Part shown: piece by piece, positions 11,040 through 23,400 of the stretch
How the letters are laid out: each line of letters starts with the position of its first letter
Position numbering within the stretch: position 1 is the first letter of the stretch
DNA from: Chelonoidis abingdonii
Lineage: Eukaryota; Chordata; Testudines; Testudinidae
Length of the DNA: 64,000 nt
Reading direction: 5' to 3'
NCBI RefSeq assembly: GCF_003597395.2
Contig: NC_133773.1
Span: 76,928,286 to 76,992,285 of the forward strand
Notes under the pieces: generated by a model
Told to the model about the DNA's origin: nothing
The model's database searches: none
The model's input: the letters and a program-made list of their open reading frames with translations, nothing else
Made by a program: the position numbers and the translations under genes

Positions 11040-12135
11040 CCTCAACAATTGACTTGTCCTTCTCTGGAGCAGGGAAATATCTCCAATTAAACATTTACTT
11101 ACAAATGCATTTGAGCTCCAGAACTTCCAGAATGTTTATTATGGAAGAAACTGTCTGGATTTACTTGGCCGGCCATATCCTTTGACAATTTCTGATCCAA
11201 AAAACATTGCCAGAGATTGAAAATGTGAGTGTTGCTTGGAATAGAGATTTGGATACACAACTATCTCCAACCCAGTGGAATACAATTGTCTAATATTACA
11301 AAAGCAAATATAGACCTGAGACTACAGCTTATTCACCAAAAGACATTTTTTCAAATATACTGGTCCCCGTATAAGGTAATGGACCTCATAAATGCTGACC
11401 GCTGTTGAAATGTAACTCCCTTGGTGCTACACTAGCTCATATGTTTCAAGAGTGCCCCATATCAAGAATTTCTTGTATGAGATGGGTCAAATGACCAGGG
11501 CTATCCCTAGAGGGGTGCAGGGCCTGGAGCAGAAGTGATGGACTCGTTTCTTCTGGGACTGACCATGCTGGCCAATCACATCCGCGCGCTGGGGCTCCCA
11601 AAACACAGGGCCCAGAGTGGTCACACCGATTCGCCCTACCCAAAGGACAGCTCTGCAAATGAGCAATTTGATATTGGATGCGAAGCTGGAGCTCTCTCTC
11701 CTTACTTTCATTCTTGGACATATTCCTGATATCTGGAGGTTCCCTAGTAACAAGGTGACATGGTTCTAAAGTGCAGATTTGTTTGATAAAAAATTAATAC
11801 CATAAAAATGCCAAAGTCAGTCCCCATCAAATATTGATACCTGGTTCAGGGATATCTCGTATCCCTGAACCCCATCAAACATTGATACCTGCTTGAACTT
11901 GCAGCTAAATAGAACGACTGACATTCTGCAGAAGGATTGCCCAAAAAATTCAAAGCAATTTGAGCTGAATTTTTAGAGGTCGGTGATTAATGCAGACCCT
12001 GAAGATAGATATGTCACCTCCCTTCTCTTCTCTTTATCCTAACTCTCTTTACTTAATTTGTATATTATGATGAATTTTCTATTTTGATATATTTGTTATA
12101 ATTGAAAAAAATAAAACAATTATATATAAAAAGGG
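11040..12135 (+). mobile_element. L1-like LINE ORF2 3' remnant
   Basis: Near 11396-11460 the + strand reads DRC-x-KCNSLGATLAHMFQECP, with one stop in place of the usual tryptophan. This is the pattern of the cysteine-rich motif near the end of L1 ORF2. The preceding 350 bases look like L1 thumb and C-terminal sequence. An A-rich end follows at 12100-12135. A GC-rich insert at about 11495-11655 (starting cagggctatccctaga) interrupts it. It is strongly decayed. Confidence 0.45.
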
Positions 12136-15100
12136 ACATAATCAAATTATTATTAAACTTGTAAAATGAAATTCACCTTGATCCAATCAATAACACCACA
12201 TCTAGGTTCTTTAAAAATCTAGGATTGAACTAAGTATAGGGCTCATTTTGGCACAGTGTCATCATCTGTTTCACTAACTGTGGGGATGATCCCACAAATT
12301 GACATAAAATGGGACTACTCACTGTATTAGCACCACTTTATACAAGCACTGTGCCCCTAGCAAATGTTTGTGATTGGGCCTATAGACAGAACCACATTCC
12401 CCCAGAATCCAATGGAGGTGGATCTCTGGATGTGAGGAGGACAGTGCTGTGAACGTGATGCTTCCCTTCAGTGTCAGGGTCCTCCTTGAGACTTCAGGCC
12501 ATGAAAGAGTCCCACCTCTTGTGAACACAGAGTAGTGAGTCAGGACCTATGTTAATGCAAAGTTTACAGCTGTACGAAAGACAAGAAATTCAAACTTATT
12601 GTCCTAAACCAGCTATAATTCAACACCCTTGTATATGTGTGGTTATTTGTATTACTGAATAAGGTGGCACCTTTGTCTTAAATGGTATCTGATATGCTAG
12701 GCACAAATGCTCTGTGACCTAATTGTGGTTGTTGTGGAGCTATAACTTGGGAACTTTGTACATATAAATCTCTACCAAAATGATGGGGTTAACATTTTAT
12801 TTCTCCTGTCCACAAATAATACTTTGAATTTACATAGTTCTTTCATCAAAAATGAAAAGAAAGAAACAGTGAACATTTGGGTAAATATACTACTAGGTTA
12901 GTATATAATTTGTATACAGTCATATATTCACATTGTACAGTTTCAGATGTTTTGCATAGGATACCCAGCCACTCAGCTTAGCTTGAGAAGTCTCCAGGAT
13001 GAGACATTTTATTTCTTGAATGACATGCAGCCTGATCCTACTACTACTGAAGACAATGGAGTTTTGAAATTGATTTCAGTGGAACAAGTTCAAAGCTAGA
13101 TCATCCCTTATATATACTTTAATTGAGTTATTTTACATAGCTCAGTTGTGTAAAAAGGTAAAAGTCAAAGTAGCTGGCACATAAGTAAACATAGAATATG
13201 CCCCTGAGTTTAACTTTCTAAAATGGTCTTTAAAATGTCTTTTTTTCTATGTTACACTGTCAGTTTTATAGTCATTGCAGTGTCCTTGACCTTAGAGTAA
13301 TAATTCTTCCTTCCTGACATGTGGTTGTGAGGATTAATAATAAAAATACAATTTCTAATTGATTGATAAAAGAGGCAATCAGAATATCAGTAATGTATCA
13401 GAATATAAATAGTAATAGTAACATGAAGTGTTTCTTTAGCTTCCAAACTGTAATTGGTTCATCAGAATTGTTTCCTGTGTGAATTAAGGTCACGATCCTG
13501 TAAGGTGCAGTGTGTTTTACTCATTGATTTCAAAGAGAATTGAGGGTGCTTAGAATCTAATAGGATTTGAGGCATAAACAGAGGCATGTGGAATATCTGT
13601 TTGATCAGAGAGTTTATCATTAGGGTGACACTAATTCCAGAATTAAGCAATTACTTCAGTATTTAACTGAATATGATTTGTATGTTTTGTATTCCTTTTA
13701 GAATATCAGGCGTACATTCAAAAGATTGTGTATTTTAAGACTGAATGTGATTTTTTGATTTGCTCAGAGGTGTGCATGATAATAGTTTATTAACATTAAA
13801 TTAACCAACTGAAATGAATTAAGTTTTTCCAGTTTGGTATATTACAAGAGCTATTACACCAACATAGTTCTACATCTTGTTCTTGAGAGAGAGGGGAAAA
13901 AAAGAACATTAAAAGAAATGTAAGGATAGTATAAAATTCTTTTCTGAATTAAGTATATTATAAACTATGTATCTAAAATACTAAACCAAGTTAACCTTGT
14001 TAAGGCTAATTTAAAGAGTTCAGATATTTTTTGGACTTACATTAACCCATCTTCATATTTTTATTAAATAATTAGGTTATATTCACCTTAAATCAGAACA
14101 TTGCATGTCATTTGATTGCAAAAAGTTTTTGTAAACAGTAGTTTTGACAGCAGGTCAATGAGTGAATGAATATGTTAAACAGGAATGAATATGTTAATCA
14201 GTATTTCTAATAGACCCTTGATGTATTGTCTGAGAAGGGGAGCTGTTCAGGCTATTTTTCCCTTTATTATTTTTTACATTTATTTAATTTAGTCTGAAGC
14301 CTGCGACTGTATTTAGCTGCAGATGGGAACAACAAATCATCAGCAGTTAGAAGTTCCACACAGTGTCCTGCCCCCTGTTTTAACTTGAGCTGAAGATATC
14401 ACCACTAGTTGCGTTGAAATGATAATTCAATTTCCATGTTCATTTAGTCTTGGGCTCCCTGCTGAGACTCTAATGAAAAGTGGACTTTTGTAATAGTACC
14501 TTTTGTGACGAGATACATTTGCCAAACAAGGACTGGATTGAGATCAGAAAACTCATTTTGCATAAAACACCAGGGCATTGGGTGGTAACAGGCACAGAGT
14601 GGTAACAATTTATGTGACAGGTTCTGGTTCCAGCTTACAAACCCCAGAATCATCTGGAACCCAAAACCCATTTGAAAGGGCAAAGTTGACAGTCTGCAAA
14701 CACAATCTTTCCTAAACCTATCAGTATTACTTCAAAGTATGAAGAATTAGAAGGGGAGGGGAGTAGCAGGCATTAGCAATATGTAAATACGGGTATGTTG
14801 TGTTTAGTTCACATTCTAAATCTTTGTTCTAAGGAATATATTATAGCTCTCATTTTAAAGGCCTAATGCCTAATGCTCATTTCCGTGTTAGAGACTGTGG
14901 TTTGCTCTACATCTAAAACTAGTTTGACCTAGCTACATCGCTCAGGGCTATAAAAAATTTCATGCCCTGTATAATGTAGTAAGGTTGATTTAGACCCATG
15001 TTGCTTATTTGAATTTAATAATGATTTGAGATTGTCGGTAACAGCTCAGATGGAATTATTTAATAAAAGATTATTATTATTAATCATAAAGAGCTGGTCT

Positions 15101-15664
15101 CTGTCTCTCTCTCTCCTCTGTAACTGGTCGGATGCTGGCAGTTTGCACTCTCAAAACTCACTTCCAAACCTGTGTCCTTTTATAGAGTGAAACAATGAAG
15201 CTCCTTTCTGGAGGAAAATATACTTTCCCACAATTAATTTTACCTTGTGTTCTGTTTTCCTAATTACTAATGACATTACTTTTATGTGCCTCAGTTTACC
15301 TGTTTGATGAACAGAAAGAAATCTCTAATCTGGTCATTATTATAAGCATCTGTGAGAGCCCATAATTCTTAATGAATTAAAAACATCTTTCAGTGGGTCA
15401 TTATTTCATCCATTTGCATTATTTCATTTATCTGCAAAAACAACTATTCCTTATCAATCACCCAGTTTTGTTTATAACATACTTGTGTAGACACTTTTCA
15501 TTAGTTTGAGGATTCTCTTCCTTGGCCACCTGGACTATATTAGTAAAATCAAGGTAAAAAGTAGGGTTAAACGTTTTTACACAGTCCGTTATTAAGTTCA
15601 TTTTCTCTTCATCCATTAGGTTCAATTGAACGACAAAGGACTTTTTAGTTTCAATATATATAGG
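12136..15664. other. intron 1, no recognised feature
   Basis: AT-rich intronic sequence. No exon, RNA gene or clear transposon boundary was recognised. Confidence 0.4.
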
Positions 15665-16277
15665 TAGGGCCCTACCACAATCACAGTCCATTAGGGTCAA
15701 TTTCACGGCCGTAGGATTTGAAAATTGGTAAAGTTCACATTTTCAGATGTTTAAATCTGAAATTTCACAGTGTTGTAACTGTGGGGCTCCTGACCCAAAA
15801 GGGGATGCGGGGGAGGGGTGTCGCAATCCTGTTGTAGGGGAGTTATGGGATTGCCACCCTTACTTCTGTGCTGCCTTCAGAGCTGGACAGAGTGGGGAGG
15901 AAAGGGTGTGGAGCTATCTGCAGCCAGTAGAGAGATCCAAGAACAGCCGTGCAGGGAAAGAGCAAGTCCTGCCCTGCCTCGACTAGCACCAAGGAGTCCC
16001 CTTTGCTCCCAGCAGGGGGAGTGCTCCCAGCAGGACAGGGAAGATCGGATCCAACTCCACAAGCCTCCCAGAGAGCATCCTGTGGCAGGGGGGAGGCATC
16101 TGAAGGTGGCTCTGGTCTTCCCCCCCACCCAGTAGTTGTGCAGGGGATGGACAAGTCCTGTCCCTCCCCAGCCTAACTGAAGCTAGAAGCCCCCTTTGCT
16201 GGGGTGCTCCTAGGAACAAGGGGACGTGGAATGGTCTGTGTTGCATTTCTCATGGCCGCAAAATTGGAAGGGCCCTA
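15665..16277. mobile_element. hAT-type MITE with perfect 8-bp target duplication
   Basis: The ends read tagggccctacca (left) and, inverted on the right, tagggcccttcca, which is 12 of 13 matching. The flanks at 15657-15664 and 16278-16285 are both TATATAGG, a perfect 8-bp target site duplication typical of hAT insertion. The 613-bp body is GC-rich, non-coding and unlike the AT-rich intron around it. Short open frames inside it on both strands are compositional. The transposase must have been supplied in trans. Confidence 0.8.
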
Positions 16278-17021
16278 TATATAGGGAACTAAATATATCA
16301 ATACGCAACATAAAAAGGATTTTGGTTAGCACATAGAATTATGAGAAGTTAACTTAAAAATAGTAAAGTTAATATTTACTAACACCACTGTAGACGCAGC
16401 TAGATTGAAGGAAGAATTGTAGGTTGATGTTAATTCTGTGACCTCTTGAGGGGTAGATTTACTAGAGCAATGTATAAATCTGGTCTGTCACTGTAGTAAG
16501 TATGTATGCTACAGCTGCAGTGTTTGTAGCACCGATATACCCTGTTTCTAGATTCCATACCTCTCCCTCGTCCAAGATGTTTGGGTTGTGCTTTTTTTGC
16601 AGCATATTTTTTTCCAGGCATAGCCATGAAGGCTCCAGTGAACTCTCAGGATTTCATGCCTCTGCTTCCTTTTTCTCTTCTTAGCTCAGGATGAGGTCAA
16701 TAGGGAATGGGTCCCCCACTGTCTTCAGAAGTAAATCTGAAAAGGTTGGATACCTGCTGTGAGGGAGCTCTTGCTTTGCTGCTAACAAAGTTCACACATT
16801 GTGACTATGCCCCAAATTTGCTCCCTTTCTTGGGAGTACCTTTATACCTCAAGAGCACCTGCGGAAACTTAAATAAAATACATAAATCTTAGATTAATCT
16901 TTCTGCTGAGCTGGTCCTAAGGTCCACCCCCACAACCCAATGTAGGACCTGTCTGCTCCCTCCCAGTTCTGTCTGCCTCAAGAAGACACAGAACTTGTTT
17001 TCTCTACAGGTTTGAATATAA
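16278..17021. other. intron 1, no recognised feature
   Basis: Ordinary intron sequence between two MITEs. Confidence 0.4.
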
Positions 17022-17307
17022 GGGTATGTCTACACTGCAGTTAAAAACCCACAGCTGGCCTGTGCCAGTCCAAGCCCTACGAGACTAAGTCAGCTAAGGG
17101 CCTGTTTAATTGCAGTGTAGATGTTCAGGCTCGGGCTGGAGCCTAAGCTCAGGAACCCTCCCCTCTTCGGGGATCCCAGAGCCTGGGCTCCAGCACAAGC
17201 CCGAAAGTCTACACAGCAATTAAACTGTGCCTTAGCTCGAGCCCCTGGAGCCCAAGTCAGCTGGCATGGGCCAGCCCTAGGTGTTTAATTGTAGTGTAGA
17301 CATATCC
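17022..17307. mobile_element. MITE with GGGTATGTCTACACTGCA-type ends
   Basis: The left end gggtatgtctacactgcag and the right end, inverted, ggatatgtctacactacaa form matching terminal inverted repeats around a GC-rich non-coding core. Related ends occur at 56144-56271 and, more loosely, at 36785-37040. The flanks show no clear target duplication. This is a family I recognise as abundant in turtles and crocodilians. Confidence 0.7.
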
Positions 17308-17879
17308 AAAAAGAAACAACCTGCTCTGTGTGACTAAATGAGTCTAGGGAATAGTTCTACAGCATCCTGGAATCTGATATTAGTTACATACCCCCTCAAG
17401 AATTCTTGGAATCAGTACAAATGTGTCTTACTCACATCTGGCTCCAAGTAGATTTATATTAAACTCAATTAGTTTTGGTTTGCAAAAGTTAGTGTGAATG
17501 AGCATCTTTGTGTTCATGCATCTAGAGTTTTGTTTGGAGTGTCAGGTTTGTATTGCCTCTAAAACATGAAGCAGAATTCACTCCTGATTATTGAGTTTCA
17601 TCTTGGTTCACATAGAAACCAAATGAATCCAGGAGTTTCAACAGGTTTTGGTTTCTGTGTTTCTCAGTAAGGGAACTTTTTGTGCAATCTGTATTATGTT
17701 TCCAGCTTGTAACTAACCTGGAAACCAGTCCTGTTTTGGGGAAAGGGAGCAGGGGGGTTGTCGGGTTTTGTTTGCAAACACTTTTTGAGATCTAGTTGAG
17801 AGATAATACTGGATCTCCTCTCTGAAGTCAGTCTTACTTCTCTATCTGACAGCTAATGGGAAAGAAAATGATGATAAAA

Positions 17880-18700
17880 AGGTACAGTAACTCCTCACTT
17901 AACATCGTAGATATGTTCCTGAAAAATGCAACTTTAAGTGGCTTGAGGGGGTGGGTTAGGTTCCAGGGCAGCTTCCCCTACTCTGCAAACATCAGGGGCA
18001 GAGGGCTCAACCCTCAGCCCGCCCATTCCACCTCTTCCCTCAAGCCCCCACCCTTGACCCCTCTTTTCTCCCCCCACCTCCTCCCCTTTACTTCGCACAC
18101 TGCGTCCTGGCTCCTCCCCCCTCCCTTCTAAACGCTGCGTTCATGAGGTGGGGAGAGGGAGGAGGAAGGCGTGCCGGGTCCTTGCTCCTCCTCCGCCTGG
18201 GGCAATCAGCTGACCTGCTGCGTTTGGAAGGCGGGGAGGGGGGGGGGAGAGGAGCCTGCATGCAGAGTCCTCACTCCTACCCCCTCCCTCCTGCCTCCAA
18301 AATGCCACAAGCCAGCTGATTGCCACCAGCAGGAAGCGAGGGAGGAGGGAGGCACGCCAAGTCCTTGCTCCTCCCACTTCCCTCCTACCTGAGGCAATCA
18401 GCTGGCTTGCGGTGTTTAGGAGGGAGCGAGGAGCAAGGACTTGGCACAGGCTCCCCCCACCTCCTGCCTGGGGCAATCAGCTAGCCTGCAGCGTTCAGGA
18501 GGGAGGGGGAGCCTGCGCACCGAGTCCTCGCTCCTCCCCCTTCCCTTCTACCTCCAAAACGCCACAAGCCAGCTGATTGCCACCGGCAGGAGGTGGGGGG
18601 AGGAAGGGGAGGGCACTGATCCGCGGGGTCTGCCGGCAGGCAGCAGGGACTGCGGGGAGTGTGCATAGGGAGGCTGCCAGCTGTGGAGGAAGCAGGCAGC
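17880..18700. repeat. GC-rich element with five alternating inverted units
   Basis: It begins with a recognisable turtle repeat head (actcctcacttaacatcgta). After that, a unit of about 34 bases (ggcaatcagctggcttgcgg type) occurs in direct orientation near 18200, 18393 and 18472, and as reverse complement near 18290 and 18548. Purine-rich and pyrimidine-rich tracts separate the copies. It is non-coding. Overlapping open frames on both strands are by-products of base composition. Confidence 0.55.
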
Positions 18701-20316
18701 CAAACAACATAGTGACAGGCATTATGACAGGCATTGTTCAATAATAAGGATCATGAAAGGCACAAAATTATTAACATCAGTTGGTGTAAGACATGACACT
18801 TGAATTAATTCTGATTTGCAGCCCAGTGTACCTTTATCCTAAGCCATAAGGTATTTTGAGTAGTAGTAAAAGGATGAGGGTTTATTATCTCTGCATCCTG
18901 TCCAGATGTTTGGTTCTGGACCCAGGATCCTGAAGTGACAGGCTGGGAAGCATGCTCAGTGACAATAGAATGGATGTTAGAAGCAACCCTTCTGTAGGGT
19001 TAACTGAGCAAATACAAACTAAAATGTTTAACAATTATAATTTTTGTTGATGGCCAACTGTGCATTCAGCAGCAGAATTTTCAGATTGTTGTATTGTTTT
19101 CCTCCTCTCTTTAATGATTTTACTGATTGAACAATTGGCTTCAGGTGTCCTGCTTTTGAATTTATCCCAGTGTGGTGATTTGGAGGAAAGTTTCCTTAAC
19201 ACAGTGTAATTTGGGAGTGTGTAGGATAATTGGATCCCACATCTTTGAAGATGCAGATATTCCAAGTTTTCCAGATTTTTAGGGTCTGACAGTATTGTTC
19301 TGTGCTTGGCTGTAGTCCCCAGAAAAATGTGCATGATAGTCCCTAAATAAGTGCAGCTGACATATGGTGGTGTTAAAGTAGTGGATTGTGGTGCAGATGG
19401 AAGGGGGCATTTCTTCCTTCCTCCTCCCTCTTTGTTAACAGCACTTCATACTCCTTTGATGTTGTGGGGAGTATATGGCACCTCATGGCCCAGTAGGTAA
19501 GTCAAAGGAGTGGGTAGCACATAGGTGGAACTATCTCTTTAAATCCCCTTGATACCAACGGGGAGGACAGCGAGGGGGAGAACACAAACACTGCACTTAT
19601 CTGTAAAGTTATGATGATGACTGTACTTTGAGCTCCTCAGTGCCGATGGCTGTGGCAGAGCCCTAGAGATCTCTATTGCAAACAACGGATGCTTTAGAGC
19701 TCTTCAAAAACAGATTTCTTTTTTGCTAGAAATTGTTAGGCAACCTATATGTAGGTGTTGCGACCATTCCTAAGTAGTATTATTTGTACCATTCTAAACC
19801 ACTCAACACAACCAAAGCACAGATATTGAAATTCATATTGCCTAATTTATCTAGCCTCATAAAGCTAAAGGTACCTTACATTTTAACACTTAGGTTTTGT
19901 GTACAGGAAACTACCTCTTACAGACCAATTTTATAGTATAGGACAGAAAACAGAAAATCTGTTTTGGACAATAAATAAGAACCACTTAACAGTCTAGCAC
20001 GGTTATTTTTTCACAGCTCATCACTGTTTTATAACCCAGTTTGCAACATTAATCAGCTTTAATTTTAAAATACTGAAATATATGATATGGTAATGATTTT
20101 GTTTATGTGTTGTTGATGTCAATTTTTTCATTCAGAATTTCTTAAATGGATCATATTTGTATTCTCATTAAAAGTCTTTCACATGGAATATTCATGAACT
20201 TACAGCTTATTATTGTAGAGAATCATTTCACTAAGCCCAGAACTGATCGCTGTGTAGCTTGGTTTAGTTTGGGTAAATTTTAGCACAGAACCCACGTTGT
20301 CCTTATCTGTGTTCAG
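18701..20316. other. end of intron 1, no recognised feature
   Basis: A 99-codon open frame on the minus strand (19035-19334) has no recognised domain. Nothing else stands out before the acceptor of the first coding exon. Confidence 0.4.
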
Positions 20317-20368
20317 ATGCTGAGATATAGTCTTATTATTGTTTTAAATTTCAAACATACTGTGTATC

Positions 20369-20434
20369 ATGGCTTGGATGACTTATATTTCTCACTGGTT
20401 TGATGAAGATGATTGGTATGAAGGACACCAAAGA
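20369..20434 (+). CDS. WDR17: WDR17 coding exon 1 (residues 1-22)
   Basis: The exon starts MAWMTYISHW and continues with an acidic, aromatic-rich stretch (FDEDDWYEG) up to the donor AGA|GTAAGA. This agrees with the N-terminus of the long mammalian WDR17 isoform. The ATG has a strong Kozak context (A at -3, G at +4), and an in-frame TAA lies at 20345-20347. A plausible acceptor (cttatctgtgttcag) ends at 20316, so the exon may start at 20317 with a short 5' UTR. That UTR would carry an out-of-frame ATG at 20317. It splices in phase 0 to 33187, 12.7 kb away. Confidence 0.85.
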
Positions 20435-23400
20435 GTAAGAATTCTTTGTTAAAATTACCATTTTCAATTTTGCTGCTTTACATTTTTCTTCATTGCACTG
20501 CTGTTTCTCTGTGTTACATATACCATTAACGTTATTTGTACTGCAGTACTGAGAATGGATCAATGTTTATTTATATGGTCTTAACCCTGAGATAAGTATA
20601 TAATGACATATTTTGAAGATTTCAGTATAATGTAATATGAATAACCAGCTGAACTGTATTTTTCAGTCTTGGAACTTCAGTTGCCAGATAGCTGCATTTT
20701 TATTTTTTTGTTGCATACTTTAATATGTAGTAAATTTTCAAAGATGAAATTAAATGTTCCATTTTAGTCTGTTAGAGGGAATGACTGTAATAGCTATTGG
20801 TTCTAATCAACTAAGTACAGTAAAGAATAGACTAGAGTGGGGAAAATCTGAATAAGACAATATTTAAGAAATAGAGCATAGAACTTTACCTAGGGTCATC
20901 TCCTTGTTGTACTCTGGACGTTGGTATAGGATTTTATGGAACGAGTGACATTATTTCAAAATAAGAAGAGTGGTTGCTATGGCAACCTTTGCAAGATGTC
21001 TTGGAAAAAATGTTTAAATGTGTTTTGATTACCATATGCTTTGGGCAAGCTTGATCTATTACTGTTTTTCATAGGTTTAAGACAGGAAAATAATGAAAGG
21101 CATATATCTCTCGGTATGTTATGCCCTCTTTTAATGTAATTGCTAGGTGTCTTTTTCATATTTTTCTTTTAATGGTATATTTCTCAGCCATTAAATCATT
21201 TTGCAGCAGGAGTTGCTGGCTTCTCTGTTCTTCAGTAGATCCTTATTAGTTAACTATATGTGTGATTTGTTAAGTGCGAATTATGTGCCCACTGCTGCAA
21301 TGTAGAGCTAGAAGATTTTTATCTTTTTTTCTCGTTCTCATCTACTGTATCTTTTTTATTGCATAGTTGCTTTTGATACAGCCTTATTCTCTAGTAGCCA
21401 CTCATAAGGTAAGCAATTGTGAGATTAGTGGTAGCCATATCTCAGACCAATAATGCTCTAAGGACAAACAGACAGCAAGAAGGAGGCTATGCTATGGTGT
21501 GGCTGGTAACCTTCTCCTGGGAGACAAAAACAGATTCCCTACATCAGGGTTCTCAAATACTTTCATAGTATGGGACACACCTTGATAATCTTGTGGATTG
21601 CCTACCTCTCTTTCATCATCTACTGTGGCTGTGCTGGCTATAGCAATAGTTAGCATGGCAATAGAAAGTATTTAATATATTTAGCTGTCTCTTTAATTGC
21701 ATTTAACATCTGAAAACTAATCCTAATATCATGTGAACAGCCAGCTCTCAAAAGATGTTAGTTTGAAACCTGTGCTACGTGTTGATTCAAGTTGACATAA
21801 CTACTTTTATGATTCAACATGTCTGGCTGTGTGCTGTTAGGAATATTAGCATATATAGTGACCGCTCAGAAGCACTGGTGTTAACATTTGGCTTTTCACT
21901 TTATTGCAGTTCTAGAAGAAAGAATTTAAAGGAGGAAAAGAATAAAATTTTGTGATCTAGGGATGAGAAGATATAATTTATAGATAGCACTGACAGAGTT
22001 GCCTAAAGTTAAGGTCATCCAATACTTTTGTTACAAGACCTTTTTACAGTAGCTCATAACTTTGCCAAACTTTAACTGTTTGAGCTGAAATTTTCCATGC
22101 AGGTATCTTTTTTTTAATGTTTCAGACATTTCTGAGTAGGAGGATAGAAAAAAAAATATGGTCTGCCCATGTTATAAAATTCTTATAATCATTTCATTGA
22201 GGAGCTCTAACACTTCTCTGCTTCGCAGCAGGGACTCAAATATTGGCAGGTAAGTCTGGTGGAAAAAAATAAGTGATCATGTAATCAAAGACCATAGAAT
22301 AAACATATGTGCAAAGGTGCCAAATTAAAGTTGCTTGGGCAACCTTAGTTCTGGCATTTCCTGTCTCTTGAGGAGGTAATTTTGACTGACAGTAAAAATA
22401 TCTAAGTGATTTTGTAAAAGATGTCATGTTAGGGGCAGAAAAAGTAGAAGAAATTCTAAGCTGGAGCGTCTGATTTATAAGATGGCATAGTGTTCTTGTG
22501 GTTTATTTTTATCTCTCTCTTTCATTTCTCCTGTGTTGATGATTCCCAGGAAGTCACAAGGGGCTTTGCACTTTTTTCTAAAATGAAACTTCTGAGCTCC
22601 TTGGCTCACCCTCTGAAATCAATAGTACCACAGAAGCCAGTGTTATTGAACGGACATACAATCAGGCTCTCATCCCCATTGGTGAAGTACTGCCAAATCA
22701 AGTGTAGCCAGAGGTGCACAACCTTTCCAATAATGCAGTGTCAGTTTGCCAGGTGCTTGAGGATCAGACATAGGTTTTCATATTTTAATCCTTTGTAAAT
22801 GCACACAATTACATATTTATGTCAAGCATGGTGTAATTGTATGTAGCAGTTGACAAAATATGTGTAGAAGTCTGAAAAATATCATTGGGAAAATGGCACT
22901 GACAACTCTATCTCTTCAAGTCTGTTTTTATCTTTGAGGCAGTCACATGCATTCTGAAGGGCAAGTCTTATTCTGTAGGGTAAATGTGATATTTTTATTG
23001 TTCAGATTCATTAAAAATACTTTCAACAAAGATTATATAAATATTATCCATCCTTTTTACTTCAGTGGTTACTTATCATTCAATAGACATTTATAGAAAT
23101 TTAGTAAGTTCTCATTATTAAAGTTGCATTGAAACGCCACATGTCAATCAATTTTAGCTGAACTTTAGCCTGTATGCATGTGTGCACGCACATGCATATA
23201 ATTTTATTATTTGGCTCTGCTTAAAATGGATCTGCAAACATATATGAACACCTTTTGTTCCTTGGAAAAGCTTTGAATTTTGAAGCTTCTTGCTCCAATT
23301 GGCATAGGGATGGCAGACATTCACATTTTGATTTTTGAGCTTTCGTTGGCAAGTTGGAAATTAAGAAATGTCATTCCACTGAAGCTGTCTGTGTAAAAGC

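Noticed and set aside
21540..21880. possible second hAT MITE beginning agggttctcaaatac
   Set aside because: Only one end resembles a hAT terminus; no matching right end or target duplication was found.
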